A stretch of DNA of 64,000 nucleotides from Thiopseudomonas alkaliphila (GTDB lineage Bacteria > Pseudomonadota > Gammaproteobacteria > Pseudomonadales > Pseudomonadaceae): the NCBI RefSeq assembly GCF_001267175.1, contig NZ_CP012358.1, positions 908,501 through 972,500 on the forward strand. The letters are read 5' to 3'. Under the pieces are notes generated by a model that was given only the letters and a program-made list of their open reading frames with translations, was not told the origin of the DNA and made no database searches. Shown here in pieces: positions 35,978 to 44,433 of the stretch; position 1 is the first letter of the stretch, and each line of letters opens with the position of its first letter. Position numbers and translations under genes: made by a program.

Positions 35978-37696
35978 TTATATAATTAGCTTACGTAAAG
36001 AGCAGTAAATTGACTCTGCCATCAATCTAGTTCGCCTTGTTATCTCTTCATCAGTCCATAACTCACAATCAAGAAAAATTTGTCTCATTGGATAATTCTT
36101 ATCCTTAAGTATCTTAAACTTTTTTTCAGGTGGCAAATTAGATAATTCTTCAGAGTTTGTTACCTTATCTAAAAGAATTAGATTGCCTATGCTAGCTACT
36201 TTTGCCTCACCACAAACCTTCAAGGTTGACTCAGAAAGTATATGTTCTATTGTCGAGCTCTCAAAATCTATTGGTAATCCACTACAGCTTGAGTTAAATA
36301 ACTTAGACAGCGTATATTTAACGATCGCTTTATTTTTTGTTTTTGTAGATGTGTACTCTAGCTCTGAAAACTTTACAACAAATTCATCCATTTCAGGAAG
36401 CCTTGAGCATAAAAAAATCTTAAGATCATTAAGTACAACTTGAACTTCATCATTAGTTCTTGCTCTAGTTAATTCGATAGCAAGTCTGGAATAATTTGAT
36501 GCTATAGTTCCAGAGGATCTCTGCGAAGTTATTGCATTAAAACAATAATGAAATGCTTCTATTTTTGATAGTGCACTTGTAAGATTTCTTAGAGAAATAT
36601 AACCACTCCTATACGATCTAAGCAATGCTAAAGTCATCGCAGTTTGCTGTTTAACCTTAAACAAATTAAGAGCTTTCAATGACAATTTAACAGGTACCTC
36701 TTCTCTAGTCCAACTCGATTCTTCAGGATGCATCAGCGCTGCATAATATGGCGCAGTATTTGCTAGGTCTGATAACAGCTCTTCCGCAATCTCAGATGAA
36801 TCAGATACATAAGTCTTAATTTCAGAGAACAGTCTCTTATCAGTGCAATAGCTAACTACCGAGCACCAGTAGTGAACTAAAAAACTATCAATAATACTCG
36901 TTTCACCAAAGTCATCAAACACTTTTACTAAGCTATTCCACAACTCCTTTGACTTATCTATAGAAGTACTTTTACTTTTTATATTTTTCAAAAAAAGATT
37001 CTTAACCAAATCTGAAGTCGCTAAGTCTCTACCTCTTGCATTTAAAGTCTCAAATATTAAGTAAGCATCATCTTCATTATCCAGCTGAATAAAAACAAGC
37101 TTTAGCGATAGAACTTTATCTCTAATTCCTTTAAGCTCTTTAACTATACTACTCTCATCAGGTAACAGTGAAATCTGTTTTGATTCATCTGAGTAGACCT
37201 CAGGTATTATTGAATATAGCTTTCCATTAATAAGCTCGAATGCAACTTCTAATTTTTTCTCTTCAACCCCTGCCTCACCTGGAACACTATACCCATCAAA
37301 ACTTTGAATATGACTCTGAAGATAAGGGAATGATGTTTCAGACCTTAATATAAACTCATCTTCATTATCTATATTTGCCTTTTCAACATACTTATGCACA
37401 CCTTTCGCTAAATTCTCCTCTCCTATTTTTATAAATGCATTTCTGATTGCTGATAGAATTAAAGTTATAGTTGTTAATCGTTGCTGCCCATCAACAATTC
37501 CAAAGTATGGTTTACGCTCCTGATAAACAACCATTGAACCTATAAAGTAATTCTCAGTCTTTTCAAGTATTATATCATCCCAAAAACTTTCTACTTCTTC
37601 TGCACTCCATGAATAAGGCCGTTGAAATCTTGGAATTTTGAAGTATCCCAGAGAGAATATATCTTGAATTTCCTTATCAGCAGCTTCAATCTTCAT
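35978..37696 (-). CDS. DUF262/DUF1524 (GmrSD-like) putative type IV restriction protein
   Basis: A 572-residue protein with an N-terminal DUF262 domain: FKIPRFQRPYSWSAEEV, NYFIGSMVVYQ, and VDGQQRLTTITLIL near residue 70, the ParB-like NTPase core. The C-terminal DUF1524 has STIEHILSES and SIGNLILLDKVTNSEELSNL, an HNH-type nuclease core with the conserved His retained. GmrSD proteins cut modified phage DNA; this could be a one-gene version. The coding sequence is AT-rich, unlike the cobalamin and liu genes around it, which points to horizontal transfer. A tandem duplication lies at its start; no strong Shine-Dalgarno is seen. Confidence 0.85.
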   Translation of the reverse strand: MKIEAADKEIQDIFSLGYFKIPRFQRPYSWSAEEVESFWDDIILEKTENYFIGSMVVYQERKPYFGIVDGQQRLTTITLILSAIRNAFIKIGEENLAKGVHKYVEKANIDNEDEFILRSETSFPYLQSHIQSFDGYSVPGEAGVEEKKLEVAFELINGKLYSIIPEVYSDESKQISLLPDESSIVKELKGIRDKVLSLKLVFIQLDNEDDAYLIFETLNARGRDLATSDLVKNLFLKNIKSKSTSIDKSKELWNSLVKVFDDFGETSIIDSFLVHYWCSVVSYCTDKRLFSEIKTYVSDSSEIAEELLSDLANTAPYYAALMHPEESSWTREEVPVKLSLKALNLFKVKQQTAMTLALLRSYRSGYISLRNLTSALSKIEAFHYCFNAITSQRSSGTIASNYSRLAIELTRARTNDEVQVVLNDLKIFLCSRLPEMDEFVVKFSELEYTSTKTKNKAIVKYTLSKLFNSSCSGLPIDFESSTIEHILSESTLKVCGEAKVASIGNLILLDKVTNSEELSNLPPEKKFKILKDKNYPMRQIFLDCELWTDEEITRRTRLMAESIYCSLRKLII

Positions 37697-37709
37697 TTTC
37701 AATCTTCAT
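37685..37709 (-). repeat. 13-bp tandem duplication at the DUF262 start
   Basis: The 12-base unit TTCAATCTTCAT occurs at 37685-37696 and again at 37698-37709, with one T between, so the unit repeats every 13 bases. On the coding strand each copy reads ATGAAGATTGAA. The outer ATG runs seven codons to TGA; the inner ATG (37696) is in frame with DUF262. Confidence 0.85.
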
Positions 37710-37888
37710 TTTATAATTTATTCCCAGTGAATTATTCACTCTAAGATATACGAGCAGTGAGCCACATAAAAACAATAAAAAGTCAAAACAAATAATTCTA
37801 ATCTATTTACTACAATAGTTTTCTCAATAGACCTATTCCACTTTAAAGCTTAAGGCCTATCCTTTCCCATAATACCAATATAGTCAAA

Positions 37889-38271
37889 CTACCCATAATT
37901 AATCCTAGAAACATAAACATTAGGCTCGGCTTTATCTAGAACTTTTTCTATCTTATAAGTAAACGGGTAAGATTTAACATTATCTTTATACTGAAGTGTA
38001 ATATTGGCCTTACATTTCTTCATATATTCATTTTCTTCTACAACAGACACTCTTTCAATTTTACTTTTAATTTTCAATGATTTTTTATAAATCTCTTCTA
38101 AACTCGAATACTTTCCACTGTGCAGAAGTCCTGGTGACTTGAGTATTTGTCTTAGATTCTTAGAGGACTCGGATTTAAGTATCAGCTCCTTTACATAATC
38201 AGAATTGCAATCGAAATGCTCAGCACCGCAAGCAGTTAACAATATACAAATAGTCGCAGAATATTAAACAT
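37889..38271 (-). pseudogene. Small lipoprotein gene with a one-base frameshift in its signal peptide
   Basis: A ~115-codon frame encodes an AT-rich, Lys/Ser-rich protein whose start reads LLTACGAEHF, a lipobox, but no proper start codon precedes it in frame. One frame over, an ATG at 38271 with an ideal GGAGG-TTTT spacing reads MFNILRLFVYC and stops. One added base near 38242 would join them as MFNILRLFVYLLTACG, a normal lipoprotein signal. It is therefore either broken in this strain or a sequence error. The function is unknown. The base composition resembles the DUF262 gene. Confidence 0.6.
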
Positions 38272-38375
38272 AAAACCTCCAGTTCATAGCAAGAAAAAAA
38301 CAACTAAAAAACAACTTAAAAACATTATAAAATAGAAGTATTCCTTATCTATCACAGATAAATAAAACACCTCTA

Positions 38376-39071
38376 TTAGTCGTGTGACACCTCAGAAACC
38401 ATCTCCAACAAATACAACTCATCAATATCCTTAATCTCGCTTAAGCGGATCAGCTGGGGGAAACTAAAGTTTGTCCAGGTATCCTTAAACACCGGCTCTA
38501 ACTCTTCTTCATTTTGGTGAATGTTTTCTTTTTCCAGCATTTTTCTCGTGGAGAAATTAATGCTTATTTCAGAAAGCACGGTGGGTCCGCGCGTAGAGTA
38601 GACATCAAAGCCAATCAATTCAAAGTCGTTATTTTGATGACGAAAATTATAGGTCCAATTGCCATAGCGCCCATGGCTATAGGTGGCATAGAGATTACCG
38701 CGCTTTATCGCTAGCTCTAAATCAGGTGCAAAATATACGCCACCATCTTCATTTTCCGATGCAAAGACTTCGGGATTAGTTAAGGCTAGCTCATAGCCTT
38801 GGGCGCGATTAAATACAATCACTAGTCCGCGTCGGTTACGATCTAAGGTGCCACGATACTCATGCTCAATCACCCGCCGCGGATCAGTGCCCTTTACCAT
38901 AAATACGTAATCTGGCCGCCCATCTTTATTTAAATCCCCTGTCAACTCTTCAACCAGCACATACCCTTGGGGAATAAAGGCTTTAGGATCAGTCGCCAAC
39001 TGCGTCGCAGCCTGCACTCCCGTAGCTAGTGAGCAAGCAGCCAATGTTAAAGCTAATGCGAGTTTATGCAT
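38376..39071 (-). CDS. Hypothetical periplasmic protein with a calcium-loop-like motif
   Basis: A 231-residue exported protein with a signal peptide (cleavage near GVQAA). DLNKDGRPDYVFMVKG resembles the calcium-binding loop of FG-GAP/VCBS-type repeats. The middle has a Tyr/Trp-rich YSHGRYGNWTYNFRH. The C-terminus is acidic. I do not recognise a named family. Its composition resembles the core genome more than the AT-rich region before it, so it may mark the end of that region. Confidence 0.72.
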   Translation of the reverse strand: MHKLALALTLAACSLATGVQAATQLATDPKAFIPQGYVLVEELTGDLNKDGRPDYVFMVKGTDPRRVIEHEYRGTLDRNRRGLVIVFNRAQGYELALTNPEVFASENEDGGVYFAPDLELAIKRGNLYATYSHGRYGNWTYNFRHQNNDFELIGFDVYSTRGPTVLSEISINFSTRKMLEKENIHQNEEELEPVFKDTWTNFSFPQLIRLSEIKDIDELYLLEMVSEVSHD

Positions 39072-39203
39072 AACATCCTCTAAAAATTGTTACGACTGAT
39101 AGTCCTTTTATTGATTAGATAACGGCACTGCAGCTAGAGCTTATTGGGTTAATTAAGGGTCGCTATTGAGCCAGATCACCGCTCTGATTTATCGCGAGAC
39201 TAT

Positions 39204-39395
39204 TTATCGCGAGCCTAAGGCTTTTTCAATTTTCTTATCTGTTTTGTATTGGCTTAAGGCATAAACCGACCAAATAGCGGCTGGAATCCAGCCAATTAAC
39301 GTGATTTGCAGCAGTAAACAAATAATCCCTGCAAAGGGGCGACCAATAGTGAAAAACTGTAACCAAGGTAAAAAGATGGCAAGTAGTAAACGCAT
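39204..39395 (-). CDS. YqaE/Pmp3 family small membrane protein
   Basis: A 63-residue proteolipid with two membrane helices separated by GRPFAGIICLLLQITLIGWIPAAIWSVYAL, the Pmp3/YqaE pattern. Members are linked to salt or membrane-potential stress in fungi and plants; the bacterial role is unclear. ATG at 39395. Lies alone between a periplasmic gene and phzF. Confidence 0.85.
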   Translation of the reverse strand: MRLLLAIFLPWLQFFTIGRPFAGIICLLLQITLIGWIPAAIWSVYALSQYKTDKKIEKALGSR

Positions 39396-39504
39396 AATAC
39401 TGTCCTTTAAATGGCTTAAGTAAGTGGCTAACTGATAACAGCTGAACTGTTTGAAACCCTAAAGTATTGCCCACCTGCTTGCAACTATCAGAAAGGTCTC
39501 ATGC

Positions 39505-40302
39505 TTATAGGCTGATGGTTCCACTTAAATACTGCACCGCCCTACCAGAAATAATCACTCTATCCCCTATAACCGAACACTTAAGCACACCACCACGAGC
39601 TGAGGCCTGATAAGCCAGCAGTTCATTTTTGCCTAAGCGCTCAGCCCACAATGGCGCTAACCCAGTATGGATTGATCCCGTCACTGGGTCTTCATCGCCG
39701 CCATTAGCTGGCCAAAAGTATCTTGAGATAAAATCGTACTTTTCCGACTCAGAGCGGCAGGTAACCACCACATCCAGTGGCTTTAATTGCTTGAGCTGTG
39801 CATTGTCGCGCTCGACCGCTAACACCTCGGCCTCTGTAGGATAAATCACAAAGTAAGCTTGTGCATTGCAATGAACTTCTTGGGGCGCAATAGACAGCCC
39901 CGCGCTTAGTTGCTTAGGGATAACTTCTAATTTGCTAGGCTTGGTGTTAGGAAAATTCATCTTAATGTCGCCTGCAGCCGCCTGTTCAACCAGTAACTCT
40001 CCCACTGCCTGGGCAGAAAAAGTGAGTGCACTTAACTCAGGTTGCTGCTTAAACAAGACAAAGGCGGAAGCTAAGGTGGCATGCCCACAAAAATCAATTT
40101 CGGTTAACGGTGAAAACCAACGAATCTGGTAACACCCCACCCCCGTTGGCACCACAAACGCCGTTTCTGAAAGATTATTTTCTGCTGCAATGGATTGCAT
40201 TAAATCATCAGCCAGCCACTGCTCGGTAATAATCACCGCCGCTGGATTGCCAGAAAATACTGCATCGGTAAACGCATCGACTATAGTGATGGCTAGTTGC
40301 AT
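39505..40302 (-). CDS. PhzF family isomerase-like protein
   Basis: A 265-residue protein of the diaminopimelate-epimerase fold. The family motifs FTDAVFSGNPAAVII, NNLSETAFVV (with the catalytic Glu), RWFSPLTEIDFCGHATLA, and GGDEDPVTGSIHTGLAPLW are all present. PhzF of phenazine synthesis isomerises 2,3-dihydro-3-hydroxyanthranilate, but most homologues lie outside phenazine clusters. No phenazine gene is nearby, so the substrate is unknown. Confidence 0.9.
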   Translation of the reverse strand: MQLAITIVDAFTDAVFSGNPAAVIITEQWLADDLMQSIAAENNLSETAFVVPTGVGCYQIRWFSPLTEIDFCGHATLASAFVLFKQQPELSALTFSAQAVGELLVEQAAAGDIKMNFPNTKPSKLEVIPKQLSAGLSIAPQEVHCNAQAYFVIYPTEAEVLAVERDNAQLKQLKPLDVVVTCRSESEKYDFISRYFWPANGGDEDPVTGSIHTGLAPLWAERLGKNELLAYQASARGGVLKCSVIGDRVIISGRAVQYLSGTISL

Positions 40303-40388
40303 ATCAATTGACCTGAATGTCTATGCCAAAATTAAGCGCCAGTCTGAAGCCGCTAAACGGCATAAAACCAATCGCTAAAAGTGGTTTG

Positions 40389-41141
40389 TTAGCTGTTAAT
40401 AATTAATGTCAACGGCACATGGTCACTTATGGAAATCCATTCTTCATGAAAACCGACCTGTAAATTACAGCTTTCTGAAAAGTCAGATGAAGTAAAAATA
40501 TAATCAATATGGTGAGCTTTCTCTCGGTTTCGATACAAGAAAAATGTTGGGTTTGTCTCTTCGCCCTGCTCTTCATTAAAGACACGATGATACTGACTTT
40601 CAAAACCAATCTCGCTTAGCTCATTGACTACATCAGAATGATTCCACCACCGATCTGGCTTATCCCAACGCGTACTGCTATTAAAGTCGCCAAGAATAAT
40701 AGTTTTATTATGGCTAAGTTCTTGGCGATGAATTTGAAGATATTTCCAGAGTTGCCCTATATACCCAAATACTTCGTCATTTCGCCCTTTCATCCAGACA
40801 GCAAGCACCGTGAAATCTCTATTGATACTGAAAGGGAGAAACAATCGGAGTTCTTCAGTACGCCAGCTCAGTGCTTTACTTTTGCTGAACAATTTAGGGA
40901 TAGAAAAACTGCCGCTCCAATCTAATCTTTCAACCCTATGACCATTTCTAGGAAAAATGCCAATACCACGATTTTTTGATTCTCCTACCCACAGATATGA
41001 ACCAGCCCAGTCTCTATATTCAGGAGTCGATAACGCAGGATCTTCACATTCCTGAACCACCAAAACATCTGCTTGTAAGCTATCTGCATTTGTAAGCTTC
41101 CGTCTGAGAGCTCCATTACAGTTCCAAGTAACTATTTTCAT
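40389..41141 (-). CDS. Endonuclease/exonuclease/phosphatase family protein
   Basis: A 250-residue EEP-fold hydrolase: [25 protein letters not shown] (catalytic Glu), [14 protein letters not shown] (catalytic Asp/Asn), and [11 protein letters not shown] and [11 protein letters not shown] (catalytic His) at the end. Such enzymes act on nucleic acids or phosphates; the exact activity is unknown. It is AT-richer than the core. I use the ATG at 41141 so that the protein begins just before KIVTWN; a longer frame adds a 22-residue leader without support. It ends upstream of an IS3 fragment and may have arrived with it. Confidence 0.82.
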   Translation of the reverse strand: MKIVTWNCNGALRRKLTNADSLQADVLVVQECEDPALSTPEYRDWAGSYLWVGESKNRGIGIFPRNGHRVERLDWSGSFSIPKLFSKSKALSWRTEELRLFLPFSINRDFTVLAVWMKGRNDEVFGYIGQLWKYLQIHRQELSHNKTIILGDFNSSTRWDKPDRWWNHSDVVNELSEIGFESQYHRVFNEEQGEETNPTFFLYRNREKAHHIDYIFTSSDFSESCNLQVGFHEEWISISDHVPLTLIINS

Positions 41142-41196
41142 ATATATAAATATCTTGTAAATACCCCATTTATAACACAGCAATCTCGTAGAGAGC

Positions 41197-41286
41197 TTAT
41201 GCCGCATTTAAATACTCTAACGGCGTCATGTCATTGAGTGAATCGTGCGGTCGTTCAGCGTTATATAACTCAGGTCGTATCACAGT
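41197..41286 (-). pseudogene. C-terminal remnant of an IS3-family transposase (OrfB)
   Basis: On the minus strand the codons before a TAA (41197-41199) spell IRPELYNAERPH, then [15 protein letters not shown], the closing segment of the DDE transposase of IS3 elements. Upstream, beyond 41286, the frame meets a stop and similarity ends. Only about 28 codons remain. It lies between the nuclease-like gene and metR and is all that is left of an insertion sequence; no matching terminal repeats were seen. Confidence 0.82.
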
Positions 41287-41457
41287 CTAGTTTTAAATTC
41301 TATACGCATGGATATACACCAAAAATTTACGCAGCCACGCAAAACTTCTTTTATCCCCAAAATAAAGCTATTTTTGTTTCTTAGCGCATAATGAGGCAAT
41401 CTAAACTCATTTCTTACCTTCATCAGTTTTCCTCACCTTGTTACCTAAGGGATGCTC

Positions 41458-42378
41458 ATGCTCGAAATCCGTCATTTAAAAACGCTTCAAGCCTTAAAAG
41501 AAGCCGGCAGTTTGGTCGAGGCGGCTGAGCGTTTGCACCTCACCCAGTCGGCCCTTTCCCACCAATTTAAAGAATTAGAAGAACGCCTAGAAACCAGCTT
41601 ATTTGTCCGTAAAACCAAACCGGTGCGCTTTACCAGTGCTGGTCTGCGTTTGCTTAAACTAGCTAACGAAGTATTGCCCTTAATGCGCGCGGCCGAGCGT
41701 GATCTGGCGCGTTTAATTGGTGGTACTGCGGGGCGTTTGCACATGGCGATTGAATGCCATAGCTGCTTTCAATGGTTAATGCCCACCATTGATCAGTTTC
41801 GTGATGCTTGGCCTGAAGTCGAGTTAGATTTAGCCTCGGGCTTTTCTTTTGCTCCCCTGCCTGCTTTAGCTCGCGGGGATCTGGATTTAGTGGTCACCTC
41901 AGATCCCATGGATATTAGCGGCTTAAGTTATATTCCGTTATTTACCTACGAGCCGTTATTAGCCGTGGCTAACCAACACCCACTGGCGCAAAAAAACTTT
42001 ATTGAACCAAATGATTTAGCCGACCAAACCCTAATTACCTATCCGGTTGATCGGGATCGATTAGATATATTTACCCAGTTTTTAGATAAAGCTGACATTG
42101 AACCCCTAGCGATACGTACTTCAGAACTTACGGTAATGATGATGCAACTTGTTGCCAGTGGCCGTGGCGTGTGTTGCCTACCTAATTGGGCGCTGCATGA
42201 GTACAGCAGCAAAGGCTATGTAAAAGCGATTAAACTTGGGGCCAAAGGCTTAACCTCTACCCTGTATGCGGCCATTCGTAGCGATATGCTAGACACCCCT
42301 TTTATGCAGGATTTTTTACTCACCGCCAAAGACACCTCCTTTACCACTTTAGCGGGCGTTTGTGCAGCTAAGGATTAG
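41458..42378 (+). CDS. metR: LysR-family regulator MetR
   Basis: The 306-residue protein begins MLEIRHLKTLQALKEAGSLVEAAERLHLTQSALSHQFKELEERL, close to MetR of Pseudomonas and E. coli, which activates methionine synthesis genes with homocysteine as co-inducer. The N-terminal winged HTH is followed by a substrate-binding domain (residues ~95-295). The ATG at 41458 has AAGG 7 bases before it. No met gene is adjacent; it is followed by the convergent ABC transporter operon and its terminator. Confidence 0.88.
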   Translation: MLEIRHLKTLQALKEAGSLVEAAERLHLTQSALSHQFKELEERLETSLFVRKTKPVRFTSAGLRLLKLANEVLPLMRAAERDLARLIGGTAGRLHMAIECHSCFQWLMPTIDQFRDAWPEVELDLASGFSFAPLPALARGDLDLVVTSDPMDISGLSYIPLFTYEPLLAVANQHPLAQKNFIEPNDLADQTLITYPVDRDRLDIFTQFLDKADIEPLAIRTSELTVMMMQLVASGRGVCCLPNWALHEYSSKGYVKAIKLGAKGLTSTLYAAIRSDMLDTPFMQDFLLTAKDTSFTTLAGVCAAKD

Positions 42379-42383
42379 CACGC

Positions 42384-42432
42384 AAAAAAAGAACCAGGGC
42401 AGCTTAGTTCACACACCGCGCTGCCCCAGTTC
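42384..42432 (-). terminator. Terminator of the branched-chain ABC transporter operon
   Basis: GAACCAGGGCAGC (42391-42403) and GCTGCCCCAGTTC (42420-42432) form a stem with a 2-base mismatch. On the minus strand it is followed by seven T residues (42390-42384), giving a typical intrinsic terminator just past livM. Confidence 0.8.
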
Positions 42433-42452
42433 AAGGCTCAAGGACGCCAAAG

Positions 42453-43457
42453 TTATTTAAAGTTTTTACGGATCAGCTTACTCATCCAGCCCACTAAGCC
42501 TGCTCTGAACATCAGGACACAGACCACAAAGATCACCCCAAGAATCACGTGCACCCAATCACCTAAAGGCCCGCTACTTAGATAGGTTTGTAAGGTCACT
42601 ACAATACTGGCGCCCACAAATGGCCCCAACACCGTGCCCACACCGCCTAGCAAGGTCATCAAAATCACCTCGCCGGACATATGCCAGTGCGCATCAGTTA
42701 ACGATGCCAACTGGAACACCACGGTTTTAGTTGCCCCAGCTAAACCCGTTAGGGCCGCCGATAACACAAACGCCAGCAATTTATGGGCATCCACGTTATA
42801 GCCCAACGACACTGCCCGCGGTTCATTCTCACGAATGGCTTTTAACACCTGGCCATAGGGCGAATGAATGGTGCGCTGAATCAACAAGAAGCCGCCAATA
42901 AACACAGCCAGCACAAAATAGTACATATTCAGATTGTTCTTCAGATCAATCAGCCCGAACAACTGACCACGCGGAACCCCCTGCAGCCCGTTCTCACCAC
43001 CGGTGAAGTTAGCTTGCATATACATAAAGAACACCAGCTGCGCCAAGGCTAAGGTGATCATGGCAAAGTAAATACCTTGCCGACGAATCGCCAACACGCC
43101 AAAGATCAAGCCCAGTCCAGCCGAGGCCGCAGTACCTGCTAAAATCCCCAGTTCGGTACTTAAGCCCGAGTACTCAGTCAAGACAAATCCGGTGATATAA
43201 CCGCCAGTGGCTAAAAACGCGGCATGGCCAAAAGACAATAAACCGGCATAGCCCAACAGCAAGTTAAAGGCACAAGCAAACAGTGCAAAGCACAATAGCT
43301 TCATTAAAAACACCGGATAAATGCCAAAGGGAGCAATCAACGCCAGCAGCACAAAGGCGGCAAAAAACAGTTTATTACGCCGACTAGCAGCCCGCCGACG
43401 CTCGCGCTCGACACGAATCCGTTGCTGCTGTGCAGGCTGATTTAATACTTCAGACAT
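42453..43457 (-). CDS. livM: Branched-chain amino-acid-type ABC transporter permease LivM
   Basis: A 334-residue permease of the LivHM family, with about ten helices after an N-terminal basic stretch (QQQRIRVERERRRAASRRNK). Motifs: LLGYAGLLSFGHAAFLATGGY, LGLIFGVLAIRRQGIYFAMITLALAQ, and MTLLGGVGTVLGPFVGA. The ATG at 43457 is preceded by AAGGAGG at the usual distance. It starts within two bases of the end of livH. Last gene of a five-gene transporter operon. Confidence 0.9.
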   Translation of the reverse strand: MSEVLNQPAQQQRIRVERERRRAASRRNKLFFAAFVLLALIAPFGIYPVFLMKLLCFALFACAFNLLLGYAGLLSFGHAAFLATGGYITGFVLTEYSGLSTELGILAGTAASAGLGLIFGVLAIRRQGIYFAMITLALAQLVFFMYMQANFTGGENGLQGVPRGQLFGLIDLKNNLNMYYFVLAVFIGGFLLIQRTIHSPYGQVLKAIRENEPRAVSLGYNVDAHKLLAFVLSAALTGLAGATKTVVFQLASLTDAHWHMSGEVILMTLLGGVGTVLGPFVGASIVVTLQTYLSSGPLGDWVHVILGVIFVVCVLMFRAGLVGWMSKLIRKNFK

Positions 43458-43458
43458 A

Positions 43459-44346
43459 CTATGCCTCCTTACCAAATAAGCCGGCTGGACGTATCAAGAG
43501 CACCAGCACCATCACTAAGAACACCACGGTATTAGCTGCTTCCGGATAAAACACCTTAGTTAAGCCTTCAATTAAGCCCATACCTAAACCGGTGATAATC
43601 GCCCCCATAATCGAGCCCATACCACCAATCACCACCACTGCAAACACCACAATCAGTAAGTTAGCGCCCATGCCAGGTGCCACAGGATAAATCGGTGCCG
43701 CTAATACCCCAGCAAAAGCCGCCAAAGCCGCGCCATAGCCGTAGGTTAAGGTGATTAATAACGGCACGTTAATACCAAAAGCTTGCATCAGTTTGGGATT
43801 TTCCGTACCTGCCCGCAGATAAGAGCCTAAGCGCGTTCGCTCGATCATGTACCAGGTCACTAAACACACCGCGATTGCCGCTACAATCACCCAAGCACGG
43901 TATTTAGGTAAGAACATAAAGCCTAAATTAAAGCCGCCTTTTAGTGCATCTGGCATCGGATAAGAACTGCCCGAAACACCAAATAACTTAACGAACAAAC
44001 CTTCAATAATCAGCGCCAGACCAAAGGTCAGTAATAGCCCGTACAGATGGTCTTCGCCGGCAATTTTGCGCAGCAAGCCTCGCTCAATCGCCATGCCAAT
44101 TAGCCCAACCATTAATGGGGCTAAAAACAGCGCCAGCCAGTAGTTCACACCGAGGTACTTTAAACTTAATAAGCTGGCAAAAGCGCCCAGCATATAGAGT
44201 GCGCCATGGGCAAAGTTAATAATTCGCAATAAGCCAAAAATAATGGCCAAGCCCAAACTCAACAGTGCATAAAAGGCACCATTAATTAACCCCAACAGCA
44301 GTTGCCCAAGCAATACACTGAGGGGAATGCCAAATATCATGGTCAT
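43459..44346 (-). CDS. livH: Branched-chain amino-acid-type ABC transporter permease LivH
   Basis: About 295 residues, with eight or nine helices. The N-terminal LINGAFYALLSLGLAIIFGLLRIINFAHGALYMLGAF is diagnostic, as is VVIGGMGSIMGAIITGLGMGLIEGL near the C-terminus. Several ATG codons lie close together; I use 44346, but 44340 is almost equally likely. Sits between the binding protein and livM in an operon, and pairs with LivM to form the transmembrane channel. Confidence 0.9.
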   Translation of the reverse strand: MTMIFGIPLSVLLGQLLLGLINGAFYALLSLGLAIIFGLLRIINFAHGALYMLGAFASLLSLKYLGVNYWLALFLAPLMVGLIGMAIERGLLRKIAGEDHLYGLLLTFGLALIIEGLFVKLFGVSGSSYPMPDALKGGFNLGFMFLPKYRAWVIVAAIAVCLVTWYMIERTRLGSYLRAGTENPKLMQAFGINVPLLITLTYGYGAALAAFAGVLAAPIYPVAPGMGANLLIVVFAVVVIGGMGSIMGAIITGLGMGLIEGLTKVFYPEAANTVVFLVMVLVLLIRPAGLFGKEA

Positions 44347-44433
44347 GCTTTCACCCAATCCTTAAGGTCGCTGCCTAACTGACAGCGACCCAGTTGCGCC
44401 TTGATCAATCAAAAAAGTTGAATTACCGCTCGA

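Noticed and set aside
38240-38242. TTG as the real start of the small lipoprotein
   Set aside because: It would begin right at the lipobox (LLTACG) with no signal peptide before it; the frameshift explanation fits better.
35848-41457. Whole 5.6-kb segment as one prophage or integrative island
   Set aside because: No integrase, attachment repeats or phage genes were seen, and several genes (phzF, Pmp3-like) look like core genome; only parts look acquired.
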